Below, piece by piece: positions 10,911 through 22,859 of a stretch of DNA of 64,000 nucleotides. Numbering within the stretch: position 1 is the first letter of the stretch; each line of letters begins with the position of its first letter. The notes beneath the pieces are model-generated. The model worked only from the letters and a program-made list of their open reading frames with translations, did no database searches and was not told the origin of the DNA. A program made the position numbers and the translations under genes. The DNA comes from Malachius bipustulatus (Eukaryota > Arthropoda > Insecta > Coleoptera > Melyridae): assembly GCA_910589415.1 (NCBI GenBank), contig OU342637.1, forward strand, positions 37,230,162 through 37,294,161, written 5' to 3'.

Positions 10911-11798
10911 AAACATAAACAAAACACACCAGTGCCTGTTTTAGGCGGGCTGCCCAAAGGTGTAATTTCACATTTGACCTGTCTAATAATACTTGCTAAT
11001 ACACGGTCTGACTACTATCAGGGACCGCATTACTAGCAATTTAGCAAATACACATATTTTACTTAATACTTACATCCCAAATATATTTTACCTTCGCAGA
11101 GAATGACTTAAATGTTTGCTCAAGTTTGAACTTTCTGGATCTTAATCATTGAAATGCTTTCCTAATGCGGATTTATCCATCTTAGAGATATTATTTTCGT
11201 CATTTTGCTTTTTTGAAATTTAAAATGTCAAAAATTTAATAATTTTATTTGTCAGTTTGAGAAAAATTAATCAGAGTAAAAAATCATCCTAGATAGATAT
11301 CCTACTACTAAAACTTCAATTAGACAACAAGGCTGTTAATCAGCTGAGACAATTTGAGTGATTTGACAAATGTCAGTGTTTACTTAACCTTTAATATCTC
11401 GATCAGCTGATATTGTCAATCGAGATCTAGGGAGTTTTCATTTTTGCAAACCTAAAAACAAAAGTTCATGGCCGCCTAGTTCTTTTTTAATATGTGAACG
11501 GTGTATATATACCTACTTCTACATTCGAATTTACCAGCTCAATGAAAACGAATAATGCGCATATGTCTCAGTTGAAATTGTCCCTAAATTTTTCAATTAT
11601 GTCAAAGATCCCTTAATAAATTACAAAAATCAATATGAAATTACTCAATTAATAATTATTATTGTGTAGTTTAAATGGCCCAATTATTGATCAGTAACTT
11701 TACCAACAAAGGTGTGATTGTTGCATAAAAATAGAAAATAAATTTGTTTCAATTGATGCGACCTGAAATTGAGTTGGTGTAATAATTATTGTTCTTAC
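10911..11798. other. Non-coding stretch beside the BEL element
   Basis: AT-rich sequence without a gene or clear repeat. If the signal-peptide exon at 11799-11940 is real, this is the first part of its intron. Confidence 0.4.
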
Positions 11799-11940
11799 CA
11801 CATGTTCGAATAATATATCTCGCCATTAGAGCTTTTTCCCATGGTTTTGGTGGTGTTACAACTTCTTTACGCTCTTCTAGAAATTGACCAGAAGCAAAAT
11901 GTAGCAGCAGGATGAACCACAATTTCAACAGCAGTCCCAT
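11799..11940 (-). CDS. First coding exon of a secreted protein, CREG1-like (partial)
   Basis: The minus-strand exon starts at ATG 11938-11940 and encodes 47 residues plus one base. MGLLLKLWFILLLHFASG is a clear signal peptide (basic n-region, leucine-rich core, small residues before the cleavage point). The mature part contains VTPPKPWEKALMARYIIRTC, which resembles the N-terminus of CREG1 proteins (proline-rich, then ..MARYIV....W). It ends at a strong donor, G|GTAAGA, at 11798. A Met 14 codons upstream is in frame but would bury the signal peptide. CREG1 proteins are secreted or endolysosomal glycoproteins with a flavin-reductase-like fold. No later exon was found in the window, so the next exons should lie beyond the BEL insertion or past the left edge. 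The family call rests on one short exon. Confidence 0.5.
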
Positions 11941-12354
11941 ATTATTATTTGATTCCTTTAAATTTGAAAGAAACTTTTTCAAATTGAAACAGTTGGAAGA
12001 TATAGTTCAAGAAAACTTCAAAGACAAAGTAGAACTGAATTAAACTTTTATGTTGACGCCGATTTTTAAACTCAAGGCTGCAGGAAAACATTGGAATCAT
12101 TAACATTTCAAGGGTAAAGGTCAGCTACTTAATCTAAATAACAATGTCAACATCACAATCACAAGGCAAAATAAGCAATTATGCCGGTACTATGTCTTGA
12201 AATCAAACTTTCTTTTTATATATTTTTCTATCCAATAACAACAGTGGTCTTGTAAAAGACTTCTTGTTGGGAAAACCTCATTATTTTTACAAGTACAAAG
12301 AATCTTTCATAAATAATTAAATAAATAAAAAGCGCATTAATATTGTAATATCTG

Positions 12355-12360
12355 TTTATT
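12355..12360 (-). terminator. Hsc70 polyadenylation signal
   Basis: AATAAA on the minus strand, about 180 bases after the Hsc70 stop codon. The T-rich 3' UTR lies between them. Confidence 0.65.
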
Positions 12361-12541
12361 AATAAAAATCAAAACTTTAGTGAAGGAAAATCATCCCTTA
12401 GGTATGGTATACAGTAAAAAAAAATTTCTTTCTTTCTTGAAAAACAAACAGTGACTCAACAAAATAAAACAGAGCAATTGATAATAGTTAACTTTTTTGC
12501 ATTCAAATAAATAATTAATACTGGGGGAATGATCGAGACGT

Positions 12542-15500
12542 TTAATCGACTTCTTCGATGGTAGGACCAGCGCCTCCGGCTCCGGGAGCGGCACCAGGAG
12601 GAGCACCTCCGGCACCGGGGAATCCGCCGGGCATACCTGCGGCGCCGCCTGCACCCTGATACAACTTGGTCATGATCGGGTTGCAGAGAGCCTCCAGCTC
12701 CTTCTGTTTGTGCTCGTACTCCTCCTTCTCGGCCAGTTGGTTTGCGTCCAACCAAGCGATGATCTCGTTGCACTTCTCCATAACGCTCGTCTTATCGGCC
12801 TCAGTGATTTTGTCCTTGAACTTGTCGTCCTCGAGGGTGCTCTTGATGTTGAAGCAGTAAGACTCGAGAGCGTTCTTCGCAGAGATGTTACTGCGCTGCT
12901 TCTCGTCCTCGCTGCGGTACTTCTCCGCGTCGTTCACCATCCGCTCGATATCCTCCTTGCTCAGTCTTCCCTTATCGTTGGTGATCGTGATTTTGTTCTC
13001 CTTGTTGGTGCTCTTCTCCACCGCGGTTACGTTCAAGATACCGTTGGCGTCGATGTCAAAGGTTACCTCGATCTGGGGGACTCCACGGGGTGCGGGGGGA
13101 ATCCCGGTCAGTTCGAATTTTCCTAGCAGGTTATTATCTTTGGTCATAGCACGCTCGCCCTCGTAAACCTGGATCAGTACGCCAGGTTGGTTGTCCGAGT
13201 AAGTGGTGAAGGTTTGAGTTTGCTTGGTGGGGATGGTCGTGTTACGCTTGATTAAAGCAGTCATGACGCCGCCGGCTGTCTCAATACCCAACGAGAGAGG
13301 TGTCACGTCGAGCAAGAGAAGATCCTGGACCTCTTCAGACTTATCGCCGTGCAAGATGGCGGCTTGGACAGCAGCACCGTAAGCGACGGCTTCATCGGGG
13401 TTGATCGATTTGTTCAATTCCTTCCCGTTGAAGAAATCTTGGAGCAGTTTCTGGACCTTGGGGATCCTAGTCGAACCGCCTACCAGGACAATGTCGTGGA
13501 TCTGAGCTTTGTCCATCTTGGCGTCGCGCAACGACTTCTCGACGGGTTCCATGGTCGAGCGGAAAAGATCGGCGTTCAGTTCCTCGAATCGAGCTCTCGT
13601 GATCGACGTGTAGAAATCGATTCCTTCGAAGAGCGAATCGATTTCGATGCTCGCTTGAGTCGACGATGATAAGGTACGCTTGGCGCGTTCGCACGACGTC
13701 CTCAGACGACGCAGGGCGCGCTTGTTCGTCGTCAGATCTTTCTTGTGCTTCCGCTTGAACTCCTGCACGAAGTGGTTCACCATGCGGTTATCGAAATCTT
13801 CGCCACCCAAATGGGTGTCGCCGGCAGTCGATTTCACCTCAAAGATCCCGTCCTCTATCGTCAGGATGGAGACATCAAAGGTACCGCCGCCCAGATCGAA
13901 AATTAAAACGTTCTTCTCTCCCTGAGCCTTCTTGTCCAACCCGTAAGCGATGGCCGCGGCGGTGGGTTCATTGATGATTCTCAAGACTTGCAGACCGGAA
14001 ATGGTTCCGGCGTCTTTGGTAGCCTGTCTCTGGGAATCGTTGAAGTAAGCCGGTACGGTGATTACGGCGTTTGTTACAGATTTTCCTAGGTAAGCCTCGG
14101 CGGTCTCCTTCATTTTGGTCAGCACCATCGAGCTGATTTCTTCGGGGTAGAAAGCTTTAGTTTCTCCCTTGTAGTCGACCTTGATTTTCGGTTTTCCTCC
14201 CTCGGAGACGACATCGAAAGGCCAATGTTTCATGTCGGCCTGGATGGCGGGATCGTCGAAACGACGCCCAATAAGACGTTTGGCATCTGGGGAAAAAAAT
14301 TAATTATTAATTTCACTCTTCATCGGTGAGTAGACGAGATGCAAAGGAAAGGGAACTCAGATTTAGGTAGTAATCATGGAAATCTAGCTCATAAACTCTA
14401 GTCTGACATAATTAATGGTATCATCATAAGTGCAAAAGTAACAAGATTATTAGGGATGTGCCGAATGTTCGGCAAAAGTTCGGTATTCGGCAAGTTCGGC
14501 GCTTTTGCCGAATATTCGGCGAAGCCGAACTTTGATATGATTTTGCCGAACTTGCCGAACTTTTGCCGAACTTTTTTTTGCCAGATATTGTTTTTGCGTA
14601 AAACACTACAAACTTTTCAAACAAAAACCCCAATACAACTAATACAAGTCTAATTTGTAAAAAAAATCGACAGCAGTTAGAAATACAGCTCGTCTAGTGA
14701 GGATTGTTGTGACTTCAATAAAAAACTAGGTATAGGTAGGTATTTCTGAATAGTTTCATATTTTTCATTTCATAATGTTACTTGGCTTTGTGAGTTCAGA
14801 AACAGCTGAGACCCTGTGGCATTGACCTAATTCTGAACCTAAACATTCGTAATATTCGTCTCGCTTGGTTGTAATTATTGTCTCAAAAGCCATAACCACT
14901 CAACATAATATTTATGAGTAGACAAGGTTATGTACAGATATCTGAAGCTGGGATAGCATGAGTTGAAGTATAAAAGACTATAAATATGTAATGATTAATA
15001 AATAATGAAGGCCTGTCTCTTTGAGATCTTTTCCCTGAAGTGTTGTTTATTGGCATGCCTTTTTTATTTTTGTTTTTTTATACCTACTTCTACATTGAAA
15101 GTAAATGAACTCAATCTAATAAGTAGTAGTAAATTTATTACTACAATAAAAAATATGAACAAACAAATAATGAAATATTAAATTAGGCAACACTTGATAA
15201 AGAATCAGAATTTTTTTATTCCCAGTTTTATGGAGTATACCTACCTAATTGCATGATTTCCAGTATATTTAGAATTCCAGGAGTGGAGTGTGGCAAGAGG
15301 GAAACCGGTTTTGCAACTGAGATCAGGGTCAAATTAGACAAAAAAGAAAACAATGTACAGGAATAGGAAGTATTATACTTTGGTATTTGGTATTTGGTAT
15401 TTTAACTAAATGTGAGAGATGGTTTATTAGGTCCCAAACACTGAAGCCAGCAAGTATTATACTTAGGTATTATAATACCTAACTCAATTTACTTAGGTCT

Positions 15501-16198
15501 GGATTTTACGAGTGCTTTAGTTCTTTCAGTGATAAATACCTAATAATAATTATTATTATTGACGCAATTAATTTTCTTTAGATTTAAAACTTAAAAGTGT
15601 ACATATTTATTTATAGGAATTGGGAAATGTTTAGAGGCTTGATTTTTTTGATATAGTTAGTTAACTAATTTTTTTTTACGTTTTATCCGAATTAATTACT
15701 TTTTTCAGGAATAACAAGCAGGATTGATTGGATTGATGGTAGTTTTTGACATTTCACGTTTTGTAATGACGATTTATTGAAAACCTGTACAAATTTTCAG
15801 ATCAATCGGCAGTTTTTCCGCGATTCAGACTTATTTTATCCTGCCGAACTTTAAGCCGAACTTTTTGCCGAACATTCGGCGATTCGGCATAATTTCGGCC
15901 GAAGCTTCGGTGGTTCGGCGGTTCGGCCAAATCGTGATTCGGCACATCCCTAAAGATTATGCAATGAAAGGAGAGAAAAAGGGGACTTACCAAAAATTGT
16001 GTTATTGGGGTTCATGGCGACTTGGTTTTTGGCGGCGTCACCGATGAGACGTTCGGTGTCGGTGAAGGCGACATAGCTGGGCGTCGTGCGGTTGCCCTGG
16101 TCGTTGGCGATGATCTCGACCTTACCGTGCTGGAACACGCCCACGCATGAATAGGTCGTGCCCAGATCGATACCTACTGCTGGTGCTTTGGCTGCCAT
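12542..16198 (-). CDS. Hsc70-4: Cytosolic heat shock cognate 70 (Hsc70), two coding exons
   Basis: ATP-dependent chaperone of the cytosol and nucleus, used in folding, clathrin uncoating and protein targeting. Coding exons are 15991-16198 (69 codons plus one base, donor G|GTAAGT) and 12542-14286 (acceptor CCCAG), giving 650 residues, the normal family length. Visible signatures are IDLGTTYS near residue 10, [10 protein letters not shown] at about 200, GGSTRIP at about 339 and the interdomain linker DLLLLDV at about 391-397. The substrate-binding part follows, then a [12 protein letters not shown] tail ending EEVD, the cytosolic motif bound by TPR co-chaperones. The start codon follows an AG acceptor (16199-16200) directly, so a 5' UTR intron runs up to a first exon near 18625. 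The coding intron carries a hAT element (14451-15952). The coding strand is clearly more GC-rich than its surroundings, as usual for a highly expressed gene. Confidence 0.97.
14451..15952. mobile_element. Non-autonomous hAT element in the Hsc70 coding intron
   Basis: The two ends are perfect 16-bp inverted repeats, TAGGGATGTGCCGAAT at 14451 and its complement ending at 15952. They are flanked by an identical 8-bp duplication, AAGATTAT, at 14443-14450 and 15953-15960. An 8-bp target duplication and a TAGGG-type end are the signature of the hAT superfamily. About 120 bp inside each end is packed with TTCGGC/GCCGAA hexamers, likely transposase-binding subterminal repeats. No transposase frame is present in the 1.5 kb, so it is a non-autonomous copy. 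It lies well inside the intron and leaves both splice sites intact. Confidence 0.9.
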
Positions 16199-16200
16199 CT

Positions 16201-18623
16201 GTAAGGGAAACAGAAAATTAAATTATTTTCTTTAAGCAATTCACTTTTTTGATGACCTCAACCAAACGATTTATTGAATTAATGCTTCTGTCATTTTTTT
16301 TTTAATGTCATGCCATTCATTAATTAACAAAAAATTAGAGTAGGCAATAATAATGAATTCATTATGACAGTAACAGATTATAATGGTACCCCCCATTATT
16401 AAATTTTCTCTGCTATAAGAATTAAATTTATTATAGTCCCCCTTCTTTAAATTAGGAAAAATTAAACCAGACCCCACCTGTATGAGAATAAAGTCTGGGA
16501 CCGAGTGATCATATTTTTCAAAAGAGCACCAATTTTTTGTATGTTTTATTTTTAAATTTCAAGCCAAAAGTATGCACTTTGCAGAAAAATACCACCAAAC
16601 AAAAATAATTGTAGAGCAGAAAATTTCCAATTCGTTTCTACATATTTGCTCTCATGTTACATTCAAAGAAAATTGATAAGACCTAGCAAAAAATCTGGAA
16701 AAAGTAAGAGAACCCTCTAGTGGCGAAGCTATGTGAAATTTACAAAAAGTATTAGAACCAAAATTGTAGAAAATTTTCTGTTCTACAATTTTTGTCTTGG
16801 GGTATTTTTCTCCAAAATGCACAGTTAAAAGAAAAAAAGGCAAAAACGACATAAAAAAGTCAATTTCTCAGAGGTTTCAAGGTACCATAGTCCATCACAT
16901 AAGAAATAACAAACAACTCCTATAGTTTCATAAACAGTCATTTTCCCCTAAGTCATAAAAAGACCCTCAATAAAGAAAGTCAGGTAGACAATACAGAAAA
17001 CTGCTACATCATAATTAAAATAAATGCAACACGAGAGAAAAATCCAAAATCAATAGAATTCATTATGCAAAGAACAGCCACAATTTACAGAATTGAACCA
17101 AAAATCAAAAACATAACCTAAAATTTCATGTGAGTTGATCAAGGAAACTCTTTTGGGTGAATATCTAGTCTTCAGTCGACTTGTACCTGATTTCATAGCC
17201 CATCGCCAAATCATGATTCATACCAAGAAAATTATTAATTTGAAAGATAAAAACTTGCTCCAGGCTCCGGTACAGTAGACACTCTCGTCCCTATCCCTAA
17301 CCTCTAAATTTAAATCATTTCCGTTTCCTAAGACTCGATTCACTTATGTATGATGAGATGACACGAATCAGCAATAAAGTTAGGAATAAAAAAAATCGAT
17401 TATTTGTACTAAAAGAGCAGTTCAGAAATTTTTCCTTCCCACTAAACCTAGTTACAACCATATTTCATGGAAAAATAGACTTTTGATTGAAATTTAACTC
17501 ACAATAAATTTGCTTAGTACCCACTAGGTACAGTAGACGGCTAGACGCTGCCAGAATTATTATTCAAATCAAACCAATCCCTAACCTCATCATAGCCAAC
17601 TTTGATCAAATACCTGAATCCTTAATTTTACCTTGCTGGCTCACTTTTCAATAGGTAGGTATACCATCTTGAATGCAAGTAGTAATAATAATAACACAAG
17701 GAAAACTACCACCCATTTATGGTAATAATTGTAACCTCACATTTATTCCCTTTAATCAAAAAACAGAAAATCCTTGTTAATAAAATCTTGAAAAGGAACA
17801 AATCAATTAAGTCAATGGTAAAAAGAAAAAATTGACCTCGACCTCAGGTGGGTAGGTAATTTCCTGATCGATTTTCCCTAATGGGAATTACATCAATTTA
17901 GAAAAACGTGCTCAATTTCCGTATCACCAACACCAACACCATTTATGGCGCGTTGGCGCTGGCAAGGCGTTATCACCTACTTATTTAAATAAAATAAACA
18001 TATTTTGCAATAACATTTCCGTTAAAACGAACCAAGGTCACTCAAATTATAGATTTTATTATTATTCCTGTTGCTGCTCGCGGTTTCAGTTTCATAGATA
18101 GAACCGGAGCCATCAATTATTCCAGTTCCAGTTCTTCCAGTACATTCGATCATTCGAATCGTAGGTACCTATGACGTACGTAGAAGAGTGAAATTATGAC
18201 ACATCATTTCAAACAAATGAGTACCTAATTATAATAAATTTCCAAGTAGGCTTCGGTTTGAAAAATGAGAATTACGTCAGAGAAAATGATAAACTTAATA
18301 AGCGCCAAGCCGTCATTTTTTTTTAACGTGGAGGTTGAAGGGCGTCAAAAATTACATTAAAAAAGTGACAGAAAAAATGATTTTAATTTCACGAAACGCT
18401 TACGTCAAAAAATTACAAAATTAGACCTCAAAACGTCCTTTAATCTGCACCCACGTGCCCGAAATACCCACCTACCAAGAATAAAGCAATGGCCGCTGAA
18501 CGGGAAAGTGAAAGTTCACGCTCACGCTATTTCTATTTCAATAATCATTCATCGTCCGCCACGACCAAATACAATCAATTTACAATAAAATACTACGATA
18601 ATAATTAATAAACAAGTCTCTTA
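16201..18623 (-). other. Hsc70 5' UTR intron
   Basis: The 2.4-kb interval between the acceptor just before the Hsc70 ATG and a donor (G|GTAAGA) at 18624. It is AT-rich and I see no gene or transposon with clear ends. Two short similar segments mention CTACAATTTTTG-like sequence near 16605 and 16790. Confidence 0.6.
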
Positions 18624-18624
18624 C

Positions 18625-18795
18625 CTTAGTTTATATTAATAATACGAGTTTCAACTTTAAAGCTATGTAACTTAAAACTTAGGAAAATCTGTAGCTGTTC
18701 GTGTTCTCTTCTCTACAGTTTTGATTCAAATGGGGAGAGCCACGCAAGATGGCCGGTTTTATAACCGGGTCACGGATGCGGCCTTCTAGAAGATA
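18625..18795 (-). promoter_or_regulatory. Hsc70 first (non-coding) exon, TATA box and heat shock element
   Basis: On the minus strand a TATAAAA box lies at 18757-18763 in a CCGGTTATAAAACCGG palindrome-like context. The expected start is about 30 bases downstream, near 18728, and the 5' UTR exon ends at the G|GTAAGA donor at 18625/18624. Upstream of the TATA box, TTCTAGAA at 18784-18791 is a perfect head-to-head pair of the nTTCnnGAAn heat shock element units, with further GGGAAC pentamers beside it. This suggests basal expression with some HSF responsiveness. Confidence 0.6.
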
Positions 18796-19690
18796 CGGGA
18801 ACGGGAACGATTACGATTCGCTCGCTCATCGCTCGTCGCTTTCAAGTCGAGTCGGAGTCGATCCAATGACGCTGCAAGGTTCGATTATTTACGCGCCAAA
18901 GCCACTAAACATGATGCGAGGTTGTGATAATATGGGTCAATGTTTCAATTCCAGATTACTCATCATCCTCAATCTAATTATGATACGCTCCTTGTCATAT
19001 TAATACTACCACTGCAAGTTTAATCGTTAAAGAAACGTACTAATCATTCTATTACGATTAATTTTATTTTCTTTTAATTAAATTATCAAGAATCGATGCA
19101 GGATTCAAACACACCTGGGTTACTGCACGGGTCGATACGGCAAGTTTGTCTGCAATGATGGCGGGATATTTAAATTTGATTAATTTTAGATCCAATTAAT
19201 ATCATCCGGGATCATCTTTTATGCTTTTTTTGCATTCGTGGGATAGTAATAATAATAATATTAATAATAATAATAATAGAAATTGTATAAATATAAATAG
19301 GTAACATTTCTGAATAAATAAAAAAATAGCTTGAAAACAGATCAATATTGTTATTAATATAAATATAAATCATAAAATAATCTTTCTTGATTTTAAAAGG
19401 CTATAAATAATTATTATAACTGCTACCGACGTACCATGTAGGTATAACAGAAATCAATAAATTTTCTAGGAACTGCAAATAATTATTTAATAATAATTTT
19501 AATACGCATTGTGATAACGTGTTGATCTGTAAGTCAGGTCGATTTGAGTTTTAAGCAAATCCACGGAGTAGGTTAACGACGAGAAATTTCACGGAGTGGA
19601 TTGTGGAAATGAGTGTTAAATTTTTATTTATTCTTCCACTTTTACCGTTTATTACGAACGGGACGGGAAGTCGATAATTATTCAAACAAT
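18796..19690. other. Intergenic upstream of Hsc70
   Basis: No gene is seen. An AATAAT trinucleotide repeat lies at about 19244-19278. Confidence 0.5.
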
Positions 19691-19950
19691 TTATTTACCA
19701 TCTAAAGCAGTCTCTGATTATAAAAAAATCATAAAAATTCCTTTTTAAATTAAAATTATTTTTATTGCATATTTCTTCATTATTCTTTTTTAATCGATTA
19801 ATTGTGTTAATGTCATTTTTATTATTGTCATACTCATTTAAGCCATTTATTTATAAGCCATTCAGGAATTATAATGTAGAATAGAAAAAGACTCATCATA
19901 GTAATGGGCGCCATTTTGGAGCCCACTGACTAAACTTTGTTGTTATCTCC
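19690..19950. repeat. Isolated copy of the YY1-motif repeat family
   Basis: This unit contains GCGCCATTTTGGAGCCCACT at 19908-19927 and the same leading text as the units at 22.9-24.9 kb: a Ttaaaattaaaattattt stretch, a TCGATTAAT block, TGTCAT repeats, an AATTATAATGTAG block and then AAAAAGACT. It lies downstream of mtnA, whereas the other five copies lie upstream of it. Confidence 0.7.
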
Positions 19951-21145
19951 TACCAACCAACAACATCGTTTTAGTTGAGGTCCACACGTTCTAAACGAAG
20001 CGGTTTTTTGAATGAAACTTTCACTGCTTACTAAGGGAATTCTATTTATTTGTTCCTACTTCCTAGCCTACAGGTATAATGCGTATCGATTGCAAAAACA
20101 AAATCTGGCTTTAAAAAGTGAGGTTATGTATCGCTATGATCCTGGTTATTTAATATATTAGTTTTGTTATATGATAGATGCGCTGTATATCTGATAGAAC
20201 ATATAAATGTACTTATCAGAAAAAAAATTAAATTTTCAGTATCAATTAATAATCATTACGAGATTCATAAAAAAATAAAATCTCCAAACTACGACCTGTG
20301 AAAGATGACCGTTTCTAGATTTATTACTGTAAAAAAGATATATAAATTTTTTTGGTCAAGCAAAATTGTTCAATTTTAGGAAAATTAATGCACCGTTTTT
20401 AAATGTGGCAGCTTTTATAGTCTAATGGTAATTACAGGTATTACCAACGCCTTGAAAATTTCAGGCTGCTGGTATAGAGGAAGGTAGTGAAAAAAAAATA
20501 GTTACAAACAGTAGATACATCCAATCCGTTTCGGTGGTAATTAAGAAGACAGGATTGAGAAATAAGGGCATGATGGAAAGTTAATTGAGAAACACCTCAA
20601 TGGCACAAAATATCTTTATGTCTAATATACATATAAACAGATCAACAAAAAAATCCAATCAAGGCTGTCCCCTTCTTATAATAATTTCTTGCAGAAAGAC
20701 AAGCCCACTTTAATGGATTCTATTCTATTCTATTGTAGTTTGTAGTGTAAAAGGAAGGCACTTGATCCATATTCGTGTCTGTCTACCTACCTAAAACTAT
20801 TCAACTATTCGTTAAATTTTCTAATTTCTTGTTTTATTACCCCCCTACCACTACCACTGCACGGATCTCAGGAGCCCGTTTCACAAGCGAAAAGAAAAAC
20901 ATCTGCAGTAGTAGTCGCTGCCGGTGCTGATAAAATGACCCGGTTGTACGTTAAAAAATTATACCCTCTGGATAACTGGATGTAATTTTTTAACAATCGT
21001 TTAATATAATAATATTTTGAAGATTCAATATAGTTCTATTAAAAAAAAAGAAAACTGGTAAGAATGTACGAGTAAAAAACTAAAAAACTATAAAACAACA
21101 AACGCCTGATTATAAAAATATTTACTCTTTGGCAATAAATGGCCC
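19951..21145. other. Intergenic between Hsc70 and mtnA
   Basis: AT-rich with no gene seen. A short ATTCT repeat lies at about 20720-20738. Confidence 0.5.
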
Positions 21146-21148
21146 GAT

Positions 21149-21154
21149 TTTATT
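21149..21154 (-). terminator. mtnA polyadenylation signal
   Basis: AATAAA on the minus strand, about 62 bases beyond the mtnA stop codon. Confidence 0.55.
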
Positions 21155-21215
21155 ATAAAGTTACTATTAAATTAGAATTAGACCTCTCGGAATCTCAAAA
21201 TATACACTTCTATTT

Positions 21216-22810
21216 CTATTGTTTGTTCTTTTGTTCCGAAATCTTCTCTAATAGCTCATCCGGCCTGAACACGCCCTTCTCAGTAATAACAGCGGCTATC
21301 AGCGACGCCGGGGTCACGTCGAAAGCGGGATTCCAGCACTGTATACCTGTTGAACATAAACAAACCGATCAAATTACAATGAAGCTTCAATTCAACATTG
21401 TTTAAACCTTTAGCGGCGATCCTGTGCTCCCCGACGTGCGTCATCTCCCTGTCGGGCCTCTCCTCGATCACGATGTGATCTCCGCTCGGCACCTTCGCGT
21501 CGATCGAAGTAAACGGGGCCGCCACAAAGAACGGTACGTTATGGTACTTCGCCAAGACGGCTATTTGGTACGTTCCGATTTTATTCGCGGTGTCACCGTT
21601 CGCTGCTACCTGTAAATAGTTTTTTTAACGGGTAACTTAACCGGGAAGAAGATCACGCACCCTGTCGGCGCCGACCACCACGGCGGAGATGCTTCTCTGC
21701 TTCATCAAAGCGGCGACCATGCTGTCGACGATCAGCGTGGCCGGGATCTTCTCGTGGACGAGCTCGTAGGCCGTTAGACGGGCCCCCTGGTTGTAGGGCC
21801 TTGTTTCAGTGCAATAGACGTGCTCTGGAATATAATTATTACGTAACCCCATCTCGATCAATTCTAATTCTAATTCTACCTAATCGTTTTGTGGAATGAA
21901 GTGTCCTGATCACTCCCAGGGCGGTCCCGTACCCGGCAGTGGCTAACGAGCCGGTGTTACAATGCGTCAATACCCTGACTAGATTATCTCCGGGGACGTA
22001 CTTCAGTATCTCTTTCGCTCCATTATCGCCGATCGCTTTATTGTCCGCTATGTCTTTCTGGAGCATTTCTTCTATAATCGTTAGGAACCTGTAAGAGTAG
22101 GGGTTAGTGTTTCCAGGCAAGCTAATTAACAGACGGACTTTGATTTCATTTCGCTTTGAGATAACGCATCGTCAAGACTCAAATCGTTCGCTATACTAAT
22201 CAGTTCGTCGGCAGCTATTTTCATGTTGACGGCGGTCGGTCGAGACGATACCAGGTAATTGAGCTTGCCTTCGATTTCCTGTCGTAGCTGCTTTTTCGAA
22301 TCGAAGGTCTCCTGTCGCAGCTCCACGGCCAGGCTCAGGCAGCCGACGATCGCAATCGCTGGGGCTCCTCGGACCTGCGAACGAGACGTTAAGTGTAAAG
22401 AAATTAACGATTCCTTAAAGTTTGTATTCTGATATCTGATTGGTTGCCAGTTTTGAGTGGGGGGAGCAAAGTCACTTGAGACCAATCAGTCAACAAGTCA
22501 ACTTTCTATTATTTTTTGGTGTTCTTTAAAATAGGGAATGAGACTCGAGGATAGCAATATTTGATAGCCAGGCCTGGCATCAGTGCAAAAAAATCACGGT
22601 CTGAGTTAATTTATAAATGGCAACAATGTAGGAGAGATTTAATGAAAATTGAAAAGACATTTTCATATTTACATTTACCTGCATTTTGTTGATGGCTTTC
22701 CAGCCATCTTCCACGCCTTTTATGTGGATGTATTTCGACTGTGCTGGCAACAGGAGCTGATCGAGGATTTCGAGTGAGCCGTTTTCGTATTTAATCGAAC
22801 GGAGAGACAT
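21216..22810 (-). CDS. Mri1/mtnA: Methylthioribose-1-phosphate isomerase, six exons
   Basis: Converts 5-methylthioribose-1-phosphate to 5-methylthioribulose-1-phosphate in the methionine salvage pathway (cytosol; aIF2B/RuBP-isomerase fold). Exons on the minus strand are 22679-22810, 22139-22374, 21880-22088, 21661-21824, 21408-21609 and 21216-21346. They give 357 residues with consistent phases, the usual family length. Conserved blocks: [11 protein letters not shown] after exon 1, [30 protein letters not shown] with the catalytic-type Cys at residue 166, [14 protein letters not shown], and VVVGADRV with the catalytic Asp at 246. The C-terminal exon has [10 protein letters not shown]. Introns 2-5 are very short (about 50-70 bp, intron 2 only 50 bp with a weak GTCCGT donor). 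The last residues lack the human-type extension. Confidence 0.93.
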
Positions 22811-22859
22811 GTTTTTGCGCGTAATTCGAAGAGTTATTTGTTTGTTTAACTTGGAAGAC

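Noticed and set aside
12710..13126. Open frame on the strand opposite to Hsc70
   Set aside because: It is a shadow of the GC-rich Hsc70 coding exon, as are the other plus-strand frames at 12.6-13.9 kb.
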